Shown: positions 8,493 through 17,803 of the stretch, in pieces
How positions within the stretch are numbered: the stretch's first letter is position 1
How the letters are laid out: the number at the start of each line of letters is the position of its first letter
Position numbers and translations under genes: made by a program
DNA from: an uncultured Synechococcus sp.
GTDB taxonomy: Bacteria; Cyanobacteriota; Cyanobacteriia; PCC-6307; Cyanobiaceae
Length of the DNA: 64,000 nucleotides
Reading direction: 5' to 3'
Assembly: GCA_949373155.1 (NCBI GenBank)
Contig: CASICK010000004.1
Coordinates: 1-64,000 of the forward strand
Notes under the pieces: model-generated
The model's input: only the letters and a program-made list of their open reading frames with translations
What the model was told of the DNA's origin: nothing
The model's database searches: none

Positions 8493-9309
8493 ATGGGGTT
8501 TGATCCTCGACGCTGGTCTTCTGCGGCTGAACCGCATCGTCGTCAGACCGTTACAAGCAACGTTGATGCCCTCTTGGCAGAAAATGACAGTCTGCGTAGA
8601 CAGGTGTTGCAGCTGAAAAGGCAGCTTGATGTGCTCCGTCAGCGTCAATGGACAAAATCCCAGTCAAGACAACACCAAGCGCTCAGAAACGCATCAACAA
8701 GAGCAGGGAGAGACAACTCCATCTGTCTCCCCTGATCAGGTTGAACGTTGGGGAGAATCACTCGCACAGCAGCAGGGTTGGAATGCCCTTCGCCTCAATG
8801 AACTTGAATATCTCATCGATGCATTGAATCGCGCCAGTTTTCACCCTCATCTGAATCTTCAACAACGATTGGATCGGCTGATGCCAGGGCTCGGGAGCTG
8901 ATTTATTTGCTGTCAATGCTTAAGCCAGTAACCAAAAAGCGATGTGCAGTGCTTGCAGCTTTTGCTTTGTATGGCATTAGGTCTCGTGAATGGCTTGACG
9001 AAGACCCACAACGGGTGGTCTTTGAATTGAAAATTAGACTACAGAGCTCTCGAAAAAGTCGCAGAACTAGGTCTGATCAGCGAGCGTCGGATCGCAACTC
9101 CCAGTCCTACAGCAGAAACAACAAGTCCTCGAACTGTTCCATCAACGAGGCTCTACATGTTTTGGGTCTTAAAGAGAGGTGCTTCGCAAGACTCAATTAA
9201 AAAGTCTTACCGACGCTTAGTTAAACAACATCACCCTGATCTTGGCGGATCTGCCGATGAATTTCGTAAGGTCAATGAGGCATATCAGCAACTCATTATG
9301 AATATCTGA
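8493..9309 (+). pseudogene. J-domain protein, broken by three frameshifts
   Basis: Read across frames this is a complete cyanobacterial protein ending in a J-domain. Segment 1 starts at ATG 8493 (MGFDPRRW) with a coiled coil, DALLAENDSLRRQVLQLKRQ. Segment 2 is one frame over and contains QVERWGESLAQQQGWNALRL up to LMPGLGS and a stop at 8899. Segment 3 resumes in the first frame (LLSMLKPVTKKRCAVLAAFA, EWLDEDP) until a stop at about 9200. Segment 4 is again shifted and holds the J-domain end IKKSYRRLVKQHHPD followed by FRKVNEAYQQL, stopping at 9307. The HPD tripeptide that activates DnaK is intact. At 8893-8897 losing one G of a GGGG run explains the second shift; an extra A in AAAGAGAGGT explains the third. 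Confidence 0.75.
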
Positions 9310-10098
9310 TTAAAACTGCTGTGAGAAAATATTTATCTTGATAAATGCTGAAGACGAACATCGATCAATTTTGAATCTATTCCCATAAGATGCAGTTATC
9401 GTCTTCAATTGATTTTCAGATTCAAGCCAAATGCCACTAATTGTAAATTGCTTGTGCAGGTTGAGCTTTGCTGGACAACGTAAAATAATATTATCGGGAA
9501 AGAAGTATTCTTTATGATCGGCATCTGGTGTCATATTGAAAGTCTCATGAACCATCGTTCGACCTAAATCAGCACCGATAATAAAAGTGATCCCATGCCA
9601 ATGGCTTCCGATATTCCAAGCAGGTACGAGTTGCATTGACTTTGACCAGGCCGAATTGTCAAAATCATGACGCTGCTCACGAATACAAGCTGTTCTTTGC
9701 AGGTCGCCATTCAACCCATAGAGCATGCCAACGCTGAAGCGGACATTTTTGTTGGCAAGAAAAAGTTCCATTGGAAAATATTGCTCTGGTATAGCCTGAG
9801 GAACAAGCCATGCAGCAGATCCATCCTGAAAAGCCAATCCCCTCATATAGTCGCTGGCCGGATGCATGAATCCATCTTTTTTGCAGTGATTTTCAAGGCT
9901 ATAACTCCAATTCTTCTCACCATCTTGCCATCTTGATAAACATAGCGATTAAATTGATTGATTATCTTTTTGTCAGTATCCGATTCAAATGTATCGACAA
10001 CTTAAGAAGGTTTCCGATAATTCACCACTAGGTTGATAACGCGTCCACCGTCCGTCCCAGGACCCAAGGTGAAAATTCCAGAAAGCATTCCAGTTCAT
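9310..10098 (-). pseudogene. DUF3598-family protein, broken by frameshifts
   Basis: The C-terminal frame (9867-9310) encodes 185 residues with the FSVGMLYGLNGDLQ...ACIREQR block that I know from DUF3598, a lipocalin-like family related to the CpcT/CpeS bilin lyases. The missing N-terminus lies upstream in pieces: from ATG 10098, WNAFWNFHLGSWDGRWTRY runs to a stop near 9985. In another frame TFESDTDKKIINQFNRYVYQ follows at about 9980-9910. The C-terminal frame then resumes with EKNWSYSLENHC. At least two indels are needed. The stop faces the J-domain pseudogene stop directly (9309/9310). Function of the family is unknown; a role in bilin or pigment handling is only suggested by the fold. Confidence 0.6.
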
Positions 10099-10252
10099 TA
10101 TCGATGGTGTATTTTGTTCGATCATTTAATGAAAGTTATAAAAGATTATGATTGTAATTTCATGCTTTATTGTAGTCACAGATCAGTATCTAGATTCCTA
10201 ATAGGCTCATCATCTAGCGAAAATACTCTATAGCATACTTGAATTACATTAT

Positions 10253-10582
10253 TCATTTCCGATTCAGCTTTTCCCAAGCATCACTATGCCGGAAGGCAGG
10301 CCAAGCCACAAAGTAATATATGAATAGGGGAAATAAAGAGTATTCCGGATGTACATAAGAACCATACAATAGCCAATACCCTCCTAATGCTATAGGGAGA
10401 GCGATTAGACGTGGTCCGTTTCCATAATCATCCTCAGCCCAGCGTGCACTTAGGGCTTTACCTACAATCCAGGGTGATAACACAAGTAAAAATGACCAGT
10501 GAATTAACAGTCGATATACATTCCAGAAAGGCTTGAAAAATAGTGAAGCAATCAGGAATACGATTAAGTATGGAAAGATCAC
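10253..10582 (-). CDS. Small hypothetical membrane protein
   Basis: 109 residues with about three hydrophobic segments: residues 2-16, 24-41 and 65-93. Aromatic residues are abundant (YWLLYGSYVHPEYSLFPLF). A charged loop, SARWAEDDYGNGPR, lies in the middle. No family recognised. It is a single gene between AT-rich gaps. Confidence 0.55.
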   Translation of the reverse strand: MIFPYLIVFLIASLFFKPFWNVYRLLIHWSFLLVLSPWIVGKALSARWAEDDYGNGPRLIALPIALGGYWLLYGSYVHPEYSLFPLFIYYFVAWPAFRHSDAWEKLNRK

Positions 10583-10913
10583 TGATAGGTTGTGGTTTCT
10601 TGCCTATAATAGCGCCCTTAATGCCGTCAAGTCATGATGTATATAATTTCTCTCATCGGGAAGAGTAGTTTCAAGACTGAATGTTTAAAAAAAATTCACA
10701 AATACTGGTTGATAGCATCAGTTTGCAGACAATCAAATCAAGAAGAGTTGAACGGAATCATGTGTGGAGATACAAGTATTTCGAATAAGAGCAGCAAGTT
10801 TTGTCTAATGTATGAGAGATGGTTTTACAGATTTCACAAATCAACAATATTAAGCCACTGATAGAATAGGATAGCTTATCTGTGGTTTAGTAAATTCTCG
10901 GAGCATTAAATCG
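10583..10913 (+). other. AT-rich gap, no supported gene
   Basis: A 75-codon plus-strand frame at 10634-10861 exists but has no ribosome binding site or recognisable motif, and a composition like its noncoding surroundings. Nothing else was identified. Confidence 0.4.
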
Positions 10914-11387
10914 ATGTCTAACAGTTGGAAGGATATTGAGAATCATTGGATTGAGCTTAGAGATCAATCAATGTTCTCTCTGAGTACACCCTGCATCCTA
11001 ATCAATAAGGATGGAGACTTGTTTGAAATTACTCTATGGAAGTTAACAGAGCACATTGACATACCTCTTACCATGTCAAAAGAACTGTTGTTCGAGTATC
11101 TCGAAACCTCAATGGCGATGGGATCAGAACCTGCAAAGTTGAAAATTCTGGATAACCATCAAGGTGATACTCAGAAGTTCATAGATGAGCTCGATTTAAT
11201 AAAAAAACAATCAAGAAATGATACTTTAGGTCATATTGATGACATTCTTGATGCGATTACTATTGCTTTAAATGGTTTCAGTTCAACCCCAAGAAAAATG
11301 TTAGTTGTGCAAATGGGTGAATATAGAGCTGATCTGTTATTGGTTTCACCACCATCTAATGATGGGCGTATGGCAGATGGGTCTTAA
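10914..11387 (+). CDS. Hypothetical protein
   Basis: 157 residues, soluble by appearance, starting MSNSWKDIENHW at an ATG about ten bases after a weak GGAG (CTCGGAGCATTAAATCG). A Leu-rich central helix and an acidic DELDLIKKQSRND region are visible. No signal peptide, Cys or known motif. The composition is AT-rich like its neighbours, suggesting an accessory gene. Confidence 0.5.
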   Translation: MSNSWKDIENHWIELRDQSMFSLSTPCILINKDGDLFEITLWKLTEHIDIPLTMSKELLFEYLETSMAMGSEPAKLKILDNHQGDTQKFIDELDLIKKQSRNDTLGHIDDILDAITIALNGFSSTPRKMLVVQMGEYRADLLLVSPPSNDGRMADGS

Positions 11388-11496
11388 TGACAGCTTTTTT
11401 TATGTTTATGATAGCGCTATGCGATATGGTGAATATTGTGCTGATAAATAGAAAAATGTCATTTTTTCCATATAATGAAAATCACTGATTTTTTGA

Positions 11497-11751
11497 ATGC
11501 AATCTCAACTGATTGGTTACATTGCCGCAACTCTAACGACTTTAAGTTTTTTCCCGCAGGCACTGAAGACACTTCGCAGTAGAGATACTAAATCTATCTC
11601 ACTACGAATGTACATATTATTTACTTCAGGCGTAATGTTCTGGACAATTTATGGATGGAGGGTTGATGATGGACCGGTTTTAATTGCAAATCTAGTAACA
11701 TTGGTTCCTGCCGTAATTGTCCTTTCGATTAAGGCGATGAGTTATTTATGA
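11497..11751 (+). CDS. SemiSWEET-family transporter (PQ-loop)
   Basis: 84 residues in three membrane helices, the size of a bacterial SemiSWEET half-transporter that dimerises to move sugars. The PQ motif is present as FFPQALKTLRSRDTKSIS (about residues 18-35), followed by SLRMYILFTSGVMFW in helix 2 and IANLVTLVPAVIVLSIK in helix 3. Substrate unknown. It is monocistronic as far as can be seen. Confidence 0.85.
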   Translation: MQSQLIGYIAATLTTLSFFPQALKTLRSRDTKSISLRMYILFTSGVMFWTIYGWRVDDGPVLIANLVTLVPAVIVLSIKAMSYL

Positions 11752-11799
11752 CTAAAATAATCAAGTAAAATCTTTGAGTTTATTAGAGCCCATTGATAG

Positions 11800-12000
11800 C
11801 TAACTGTTCACAAAGATTCTAGCTGGTTCTAGTCGGGTTTTTTCATCTTTAAGGAAGAAATCAGCCCACAAGCAAACAAGAGAATTAAATGATGCTAGCG
11901 CACGAATTTGTTCGCTTGAACCTGGTTTTGTATATTTAAAATCCATAAATATTCTGTCCGCTAGAGATTGTTGATTTCTGCATTTCTCATCAATAGACAT
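11800..12000 (-). CDS. Small hypothetical protein
   Basis: 66 residues, unrecognised. The middle KYTKPGSSEQIRALASFNSL is unremarkable, and one Trp-containing hydrophobic stretch (LVCLWADFFLK) lies near the end. No signal peptide or membrane helix. Support is limited to length and lack of a competing frame, so it may be spurious. Confidence 0.3.
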   Translation of the reverse strand: MSIDEKCRNQQSLADRIFMDFKYTKPGSSEQIRALASFNSLVCLWADFFLKDEKTRLEPARIFVNS

Positions 12001-12227
12001 GGTTTAATTCGTTCCCTTTTTTAAAACTTGCAGAGCAGAATGATCCATCACAACTGTTTCTGCAGTGAAGCTTTCAATCAAAGCAAAAAAACCTTTCGAA
12101 TTTTTAGTCACTGAAAAACCATTGAACTTCAGAATTCTACATCAAACTTTACATGACTTGGGTAAGCGTTTATGCTTACTGATCGGAGTCACCACTGAAT
12201 TTCATTTGTCATCCAATGAATTGCCCC

Positions 12228-12782
12228 TTATGACCCCATTTTCTTATGTTGAGCCGGTATCCAGTCTGTGACTGTCAAGTCGTGCCTCTGAACAAGAGCA
12301 AAGCAAGTTCCTGCGTTCCCACGGCAAATCCGAAGAGTGTCATCTAACCCTGTGATATCAAGCCATGCAGGAAATGATTGATTGATTTTCGTAAGTAATT
12401 TTGGCCTCCATCCATTTCGAAGAGATGGACCAAGCCAACCACCTCTTTTAAACTGTACGCCAACTTGGTTGGAGTTATTGATTGATAACTCAGCTTCAAC
12501 AGCAATACCCGCCACAGAACCAATGGGAGCACTTAAACGCAATAGATTGACTCCTTTCTTTTGTTCTGGATCAAGAATCTGGAGATTTTCTAGCCAAGAT
12601 GCTTGCTTGAGCCATGGTTGAGTAGAGCTACTCCATCTCAATTCCCAAACTCCCTTAAGTAAAGAAACATCAGATTTAAGATCAACATTTGAATTCAATT
12701 CAAACTCCTTGATCAATGTTGGAACTAAGTTGCTTCTCGGATCTGATTGAAGTAAATTTGTTAATTGTTCTTTGCAGCTCAT
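12228..12782 (-). CDS. PAP/fibrillin-domain protein
   Basis: 184 residues. LLKGVWELRWSSSTQPWL (about residues 42-59) is the start of the plastid-lipid-associated PAP/fibrillin domain, a lipocalin-like lipid-binding fold. NLLRLSAPIG and AVEAELSIN follow as beta strands, ending with a D(D)TLRICRGN block typical of the family. Its ATG overlaps the stop of the upstream DUF427 gene (TAATG), so the two form a translationally coupled pair. Expected role: thylakoid or lipid-droplet associated lipid/carotenoid binding. Confidence 0.75.
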   Translation of the reverse strand: MSCKEQLTNLLQSDPRSNLVPTLIKEFELNSNVDLKSDVSLLKGVWELRWSSSTQPWLKQASWLENLQILDPEQKKGVNLLRLSAPIGSVAGIAVEAELSINNSNQVGVQFKRGGWLGPSLRNGWRPKLLTKINQSFPAWLDITGLDDTLRICRGNAGTCFALVQRHDLTVTDWIPAQHKKMGS

Positions 12783-13264
12783 TAGATTAGCTCTGGATGA
12801 TTTGGGTCACCTTTAAAGGGACCAATGGTCCAACTTGTGATCCAGCCCCCATAAAATGATCCAGGTTGAGGTGCGACTTGTTCACCTTCCAACATGCAAG
12901 CATCAACTAATCGAGGGTACAGGCTAATCCAACCTTTTAGGAGTGCAAAGTGTTCTGTTGGGTTGGGATAGCTCCATCCAGCACGTTGTCGTGAATCAGT
13001 ACCATCAGCTTTACTTAGATTCCAATACTCAGCTGCTCCCTTCCATTCACAAAATGTTCCTCGTCCAGAGATGTGTTTTAGCGAGCCACTGATAAAAGCC
13101 TCTTGACGGACATAGATCGTTGGTGGATGAAAGGTTTCACATACACGTATGTAGCAGGTATCTCCAGCAATCATCTCATCAGCAATACGAACCGAAACTT
13201 GACCGTAGACGAGCTCAATCAATGGTGGCCTTGGGTAATCGGATACTTTCTCTTCAGTTGGCAT
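12782..13264 (-). CDS. DUF427-domain protein
   Basis: 160 residues. The DUF427 pattern is visible: IADEMIAGDTCYIRVCETFHPPTIYV, then GRGTFCEWKGAAEYWNL, and the C-terminal GWSYPNP and GSFYGGWITSW blocks. The family is of unknown function with a compact beta fold. It is the first gene of a two-gene operon with the PAP/fibrillin gene. Confidence 0.85.
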   Translation of the reverse strand: MPTEEKVSDYPRPPLIELVYGQVSVRIADEMIAGDTCYIRVCETFHPPTIYVRQEAFISGSLKHISGRGTFCEWKGAAEYWNLSKADGTDSRQRAGWSYPNPTEHFALLKGWISLYPRLVDACMLEGEQVAPQPGSFYGGWITSWTIGPFKGDPNHPELI

Positions 13265-13431
13265 TTAATCACCATATCCTCATCATTGTAGGTACAAGGG
13301 TAATGAACTGCTTTGAAGCAAATTTTATATTCATATCGTTGTCCACTCCTAGGAACAATTTACTTCTGGGATAATATCAGTAGATATTAATTGATTCAAA
13401 TTTAGTGATGTTACCGATGCAAAACTTCCAA

Positions 13432-15924
13432 TTACCTTTCATGCCTTAATGCCTCATTTTGCATCCTTGTAACTCTTTCTAATATAGATTCGTTGCTGAG
13501 ACGAGATCGTAAACGCTCAACTAAAAGTGGGAATGCTAATGGACCTGGCCTTGCTATCTCACTATGGATAATATCACCGCTACGTAGTCGATGTAATGCT
13601 TTTTTCAAACGGGGTAATTCGAGCTGTTCATTGAGGACTTCTTCTCTTGCTTGTTTCAGTAGTAAATTATGAGGTTCATGCTTGCTAAATACATCCCATA
13701 GTAGAGATCCACTTATTTGCAACTGACCACTGCTTTTGTTCTTACCGGGAAATCCTTGCATCATAAGTCCCGAAACCTGAGCAATACTACGGAAGCGTCG
13801 TTTGCACAATTCTGATAAATTTAAGGCACTTTCTAGATCTTTTTCTAGTGTTTTATCGTCTAATAGATTTTCGAGTAATTCTTCTAAGAGTGTGTTTAGG
13901 GGATATTGTCTAGGTGCTAAAAGTTCAAATCCGTAATCGTTTACTGAAACAGTGATTGTACTTTTCTGATGCTTTGCAAAACGTGATGCCCATAGAAAGC
14001 CAAGTCCTTCATGAACAAACCGTCCTTCAAAAGGATAGGCGAATAGATGTTGACCTTCCTTTGTGATACAAGTTTCAATTAATAATTCATTTTCACTCGG
14101 CATGATTGATAATTCTTTTTGACGTTCAATCAATGGTTTCAAAGCTTCTAGTTCTGGAGTATCTAGAATTAACTTGGATGCTCGCGATATTTCTTCTCTG
14201 AGCTGAGTCGTCAGTAGATCCGACAATGCCATCTGACCTCCTACCCAAGCTGGAACTGTTGAACTTTTTCGTGTTGTTACCTTTACATATGCTGTCATGT
14301 CCTTCATTTTTACTAGTTCTAATTGCCGCCCTGAAAAGAAAAATACATCTTTTGGCTTTAATTGACTTATGAAATTCTCTTCAACATGACCAAGATAAGC
14401 ACCACGACTAAAACGAACTTGTACAGACGGTGCTGAGGTAATAGTTCCAATATTTAGTCTATGCAGTCGGGCTATAGATTGATCACTGATTATAAATAAT
14501 CTTTCATTAGCTTTCCATTCAAGTTTCCGAAAACGTGAATATGCATTTAAACAGACTCCACCTTTCTCAAGAAATAATAGACACCATTTCCATTCTTCGT
14601 CATTCAGAGAAGAGAAAGAAGCTGTTCTACGGATTGCTATGAGAGTATCCTCAGGGTTAAATCCTGGACCACAAGCCAATGTTGTTAGATGTTGAAGCAG
14701 AACATCAAGTGGTTTACATGGCGGTTTTCTATGTTCTACTAATTCACGATCTAACCCTCTTCTCAATGCACTTAGTTCCAGAAGTTCTAACGCATTTGTG
14801 GGCATAAATAGAACTTGTGATTCTCCTCCAGGAGAATGAGCAGAACGTCCAGCTCTTTGCAGCAAGCGTGCGATGTTCTTGGGGCTGCCTATTTGGACGA
14901 CTTTTTCAACAGGCTGGAAATCGATACCTAGGTCAAGTGAACTTGTACAGACCACCCAACGGATTAATCCACTTTTCATATTCTCCTCAATACATTCTCT
15001 TTCAGATCGATCAATTGCACTATGGTGAAGTGCTAGTGATCCTTCCATTTCAGGGCATGCATACCGCAAACATTGGTGCCATCGTTCTGATTGGTTTCGT
15101 GTATTTGTAAATAGCAATGTACTTATCTTTGGATCTAGTTTTGCGATCAGTTCTTCATACATGCGTAGCCCTAGATGTCCACCCCAGGGAAATCCATCGA
15201 TTGATTCTGGGAGAATACTTTTAATTTTAGTTTTTCTTTTTGGTGCATCATTAATCACAATTCTATCTGTAGTATTGATTCCTAATGCATGCTCAGTAGC
15301 TTCCTCAATATTTCCGATTGTGGCGCTTAGTGCCCATGTTTGCAGTTCAGGATGTAGCTGTCTTAGCCAACTTAATGCTAATTCGGTTTGGCTTCCTCGC
15401 TTGCTTCCCATTAATTCATGCCATTCATCCAGAATCACTGTATGCAATCCAATAAATATTTCTTTAGCTTTTCGATTACTCAGTAGTACACACAATGATT
15501 CGGGTGTAGTAACTAAGATGTCAGGTGGATTTTTAAGCTGTTTGGCTCGCTCAGATGTGGATGTGTCTCCATTTCTTGTCCCTACGCGTATTGGCCACTG
15601 CATCGCATTGATTGGTTCCTGAATCGCTAGCGACAAATCACGACTTAGTGCTCTTAAGGGAGTGAGATAGAGCACTCTTATGCCTTTTGTGCCTTGGTCT
15701 TCAGACAGAATCCGTGCAATCGGTCCCATCACTGCTGCATAGGTTTTCCCGGATCCAGTTGGCACTTGGATTAGACCGCTCGCCCCATTTAAATAGGCAT
15801 TCCAACTGTGTTTTTGAAAGTGTGATGCTAACCATCCTTGCTGTTTAAACCAACACTCGATTGGTTTGAGTTGATCCTTATTTGTATGACCTCGACTATG
15901 TCCTGATATTTTTTGTTTCATCAC
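13432..15924 (-). CDS. Ligase-associated DEXH-box helicase (Lhr-like)
   Basis: About 829 residues. Walker A is PTGSGKTYAA (about residues 56-65), motif II is DEWHEL (DEXH form), followed by SKRGSQTELALSWLRQL, which is typical of the ligase-associated Lhr-like helicases. Motif III is SATIG; the second RecA domain has SSLDLGIDFQPV and QRAGRSAHSPGGES. A long Lhr-type C-terminus follows. GTG 15924 and ATG 15921 are both possible starts; the latter overlaps the small ORF stop. It is the last gene of the exonuclease-ligase-helicase cassette. The family is linked to DNA repair, but its precise step is not known. Confidence 0.9.
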   Translation of the reverse strand: MMKQKISGHSRGHTNKDQLKPIECWFKQQGWLASHFQKHSWNAYLNGASGLIQVPTGSGKTYAAVMGPIARILSEDQGTKGIRVLYLTPLRALSRDLSLAIQEPINAMQWPIRVGTRNGDTSTSERAKQLKNPPDILVTTPESLCVLLSNRKAKEIFIGLHTVILDEWHELMGSKRGSQTELALSWLRQLHPELQTWALSATIGNIEEATEHALGINTTDRIVINDAPKRKTKIKSILPESIDGFPWGGHLGLRMYEELIAKLDPKISTLLFTNTRNQSERWHQCLRYACPEMEGSLALHHSAIDRSERECIEENMKSGLIRWVVCTSSLDLGIDFQPVEKVVQIGSPKNIARLLQRAGRSAHSPGGESQVLFMPTNALELLELSALRRGLDRELVEHRKPPCKPLDVLLQHLTTLACGPGFNPEDTLIAIRRTASFSSLNDEEWKWCLLFLEKGGVCLNAYSRFRKLEWKANERLFIISDQSIARLHRLNIGTITSAPSVQVRFSRGAYLGHVEENFISQLKPKDVFFFSGRQLELVKMKDMTAYVKVTTRKSSTVPAWVGGQMALSDLLTTQLREEISRASKLILDTPELEALKPLIERQKELSIMPSENELLIETCITKEGQHLFAYPFEGRFVHEGLGFLWASRFAKHQKSTITVSVNDYGFELLAPRQYPLNTLLEELLENLLDDKTLEKDLESALNLSELCKRRFRSIAQVSGLMMQGFPGKNKSSGQLQISGSLLWDVFSKHEPHNLLLKQAREEVLNEQLELPRLKKALHRLRSGDIIHSEIARPGPLAFPLLVERLRSRLSNESILERVTRMQNEALRHER

Positions 15925-16100
15925 AATTGAATGAATGAATCTCTTCCGTATAACCTTCTAATTTCCATGCCACAACAGTTGATCTGCACTTTGCTCTGAC
16001 AGCCAGATATTGGCTTAATTATCATGTGACACTTCTCATCTAAATAGACACTAATATCTACCTTGCCAATATTAATTTCAAGACAATTCTCAGTACTCAT
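15921..16100 (-). CDS. 59-residue ORF between ligase and helicase
   Basis: ATG 16100 overlaps the last 11 bases of the ligase gene, and the TGA overlaps the helicase start, so the frame fits exactly in the 165-base gap and looks translationally coupled on both sides. The product is MSTENCLEINIGKVDISVYL, then a hydrophilic stretch with Cys residues (GCQSKVQINCCGMEIRR). It looks like a small beta-rich domain. The frame is open further upstream to 16160, but that would lie within the ligase. I know no family. It may be an accessory protein of the repair cassette or only a spacer frame. Confidence 0.5.
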   Translation of the reverse strand: MSTENCLEINIGKVDISVYLDEKCHMIIKPISGCQSKVQINCCGMEIRRLYGRDSFIQL

Positions 16101-17793
16101 TCTGCTTGAGCATTGTTTGTGCTTGTTCGATACAGTCGGCTTCCATTGCTGGTTTATCAACCCTCCATCGGTGGATTCTTGGAAATCGTACTGCTAGACC
16201 GCATTTATGGCGTTTCGATTCCATCACTCCCTCAAAGGCGATTTCGAAGACTTGCTTTTGTTCTACTACTCTTGTTGGTCCAAATCGCTCGATTGTGTGA
16301 GAGCGTATCCATCTGTCTAATTCCATAATCTCAGCATTGTTAAGTCCAGAATATGCCTTTGCAAATGTGACTAGTTTTCGGTCTTGTGATTTTTTGTTAC
16401 TATCATCCCATAATGCAAAAGTATAGTCAGTGAATAGATTTGCTCTTTTACCAGTTCCAGCTTGTGCGTATATCAAAACTGCATCCAGAATCATTGGATC
16501 ATGTTTATATTTCCACCAATACCCTTTTTTTCGACCAGATAAATAGAACGAATCATTTTTTTTAATCATTAATCCTTCAGCACCATCAAGGCGTGCTTGA
16601 TCTCTTATGTTGTCTAGCTCATTCCAATCTACAAATATTTTTTCATTGTCAATTATTAAACATGGATGATTTAATTTTTCTTCTAATCTCTTTAAGAGCT
16701 GCACTCTGCCTTCAAGGTTACAAGTTCTTAAATCAATTGTGTTATGTTCTAAAATATCGTATGCCATAAATATTGTTGGGCATTCTTCCATTAACTTCTT
16801 GCTTACTGTCTTTCGTCCAAGCCTGCGTTGCAAGGATGCAAAAGGCATAGGCCTGCCTATATCTTTTTGCCAACATAATATTTCACCATCTAATACCGTG
16901 TCATTAGGCAGATTATTCGCCATCCCTATTATTTCCGGAAATACATGATTCACTAATTCTTCTCCTCTACTCCATAGATAAGCGCCAGTTTCTCTTTTTA
17001 TCAATTGTCCACGAATTCCATCCCATTTATATTCTAATCTCCAATCTGTTGTTGGTGTTTGTTTTATTCTTTCGATCTCAACAGGGCTTGCTAGGTAAAA
17101 CGGATAGGGTATGGCCCCACGATCTGTTCTATTAACCTTTACTGGCTGAGTTAATGTTTGAAACCATGATTTATTAATTTCTATCGGCTTCATCAATCGT
17201 TCAAGCACGGTGCTTTCGTCTAGTTCATATGCTTGTGCAATACTTTTTACTACAATGCCTTTTGACACGCCATTCCTAAATCCCCCTGTGATTAATTTAT
17301 TGGTTACATAGTGATCTTGATCTTCAATCTCATTCCATAATTTTAGGATTAAATCGTTCTGTGTTGTTTCTGTTGAATTCTTAATTGCTGGTAGCAAGGT
17401 TTCCATCCACCAGTGAAGAGGTTTTGATACTTTTAAATCATAAAAAATTTGTTTATGTTCTTCATCGCAATCGAAGCTTCTTGCTTTGAGTACTTTTTTT
17501 AATTGTGGCCATAACAAACTGATCGTTTCGGCAGAATCTCCTACTTGAGTAAAACAGTCTTCGATTAGCCACGCGGGCATTTTTGAAGTTGTTTGTAATA
17601 TTTCCCTAAGACGTCGTCCAGTGATAAGTCTTTTCTGACGACTGCCCATTAATAATATGAGGGTCCATGAACCATCTTTCGGATCGATATCCTTTATGAA
17701 TTCACTTATAAGTTTAATTTTCTTTTTTGTTGCATTGCATTGATCAAGTGCAGTTAACAGGTTCCTAAAGGTTTTAAAACTAGCTTGATGCAT
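16090..17793 (-). CDS. ATP-dependent DNA ligase, ligase-associated cassette type
   Basis: 567 residues. The nucleotidyltransferase motif I is EYKWDGIRGQ with the adenylated Lys (about residue 250). Downstream are WSRGEELV (motif Ia-like), DGEILCW (motif III-like), DGAEGLMIKKNDS (motif IV) and GYWWKYKHDPMILDAV (motif V). An N-terminal alpha-helical DNA-binding domain of about 200 residues precedes it. This is the ligase of the bacterial exonuclease-ligase-helicase set, distinct from the NAD-dependent LigA. It starts 10 bases after the exonuclease stop. Confidence 0.9.
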   Translation of the reverse strand: MHQASFKTFRNLLTALDQCNATKKKIKLISEFIKDIDPKDGSWTLILLMGSRQKRLITGRRLREILQTTSKMPAWLIEDCFTQVGDSAETISLLWPQLKKVLKARSFDCDEEHKQIFYDLKVSKPLHWWMETLLPAIKNSTETTQNDLILKLWNEIEDQDHYVTNKLITGGFRNGVSKGIVVKSIAQAYELDESTVLERLMKPIEINKSWFQTLTQPVKVNRTDRGAIPYPFYLASPVEIERIKQTPTTDWRLEYKWDGIRGQLIKRETGAYLWSRGEELVNHVFPEIIGMANNLPNDTVLDGEILCWQKDIGRPMPFASLQRRLGRKTVSKKLMEECPTIFMAYDILEHNTIDLRTCNLEGRVQLLKRLEEKLNHPCLIIDNEKIFVDWNELDNIRDQARLDGAEGLMIKKNDSFYLSGRKKGYWWKYKHDPMILDAVLIYAQAGTGKRANLFTDYTFALWDDSNKKSQDRKLVTFAKAYSGLNNAEIMELDRWIRSHTIERFGPTRVVEQKQVFEIAFEGVMESKRHKCGLAVRFPRIHRWRVDKPAMEADCIEQAQTMLKQNEY

Positions 17794-17803
17794 TAATTGA
17801 TCC

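Noticed and set aside
8234..8503. Plus-strand frame running through the tandem repeat
   Set aside because: The repeat keeps the frame open; there is no family resemblance, and it overlaps the real start of the J-domain gene.
10634..10861. 75-codon plus-strand frame
   Set aside because: No start signal or motif; not separable from AT-rich noncoding sequence.
12065..12271. 68-codon frame near the PAP/fibrillin stop
   Set aside because: It overlaps the end of a convincing gene on the other strand and has no motif.
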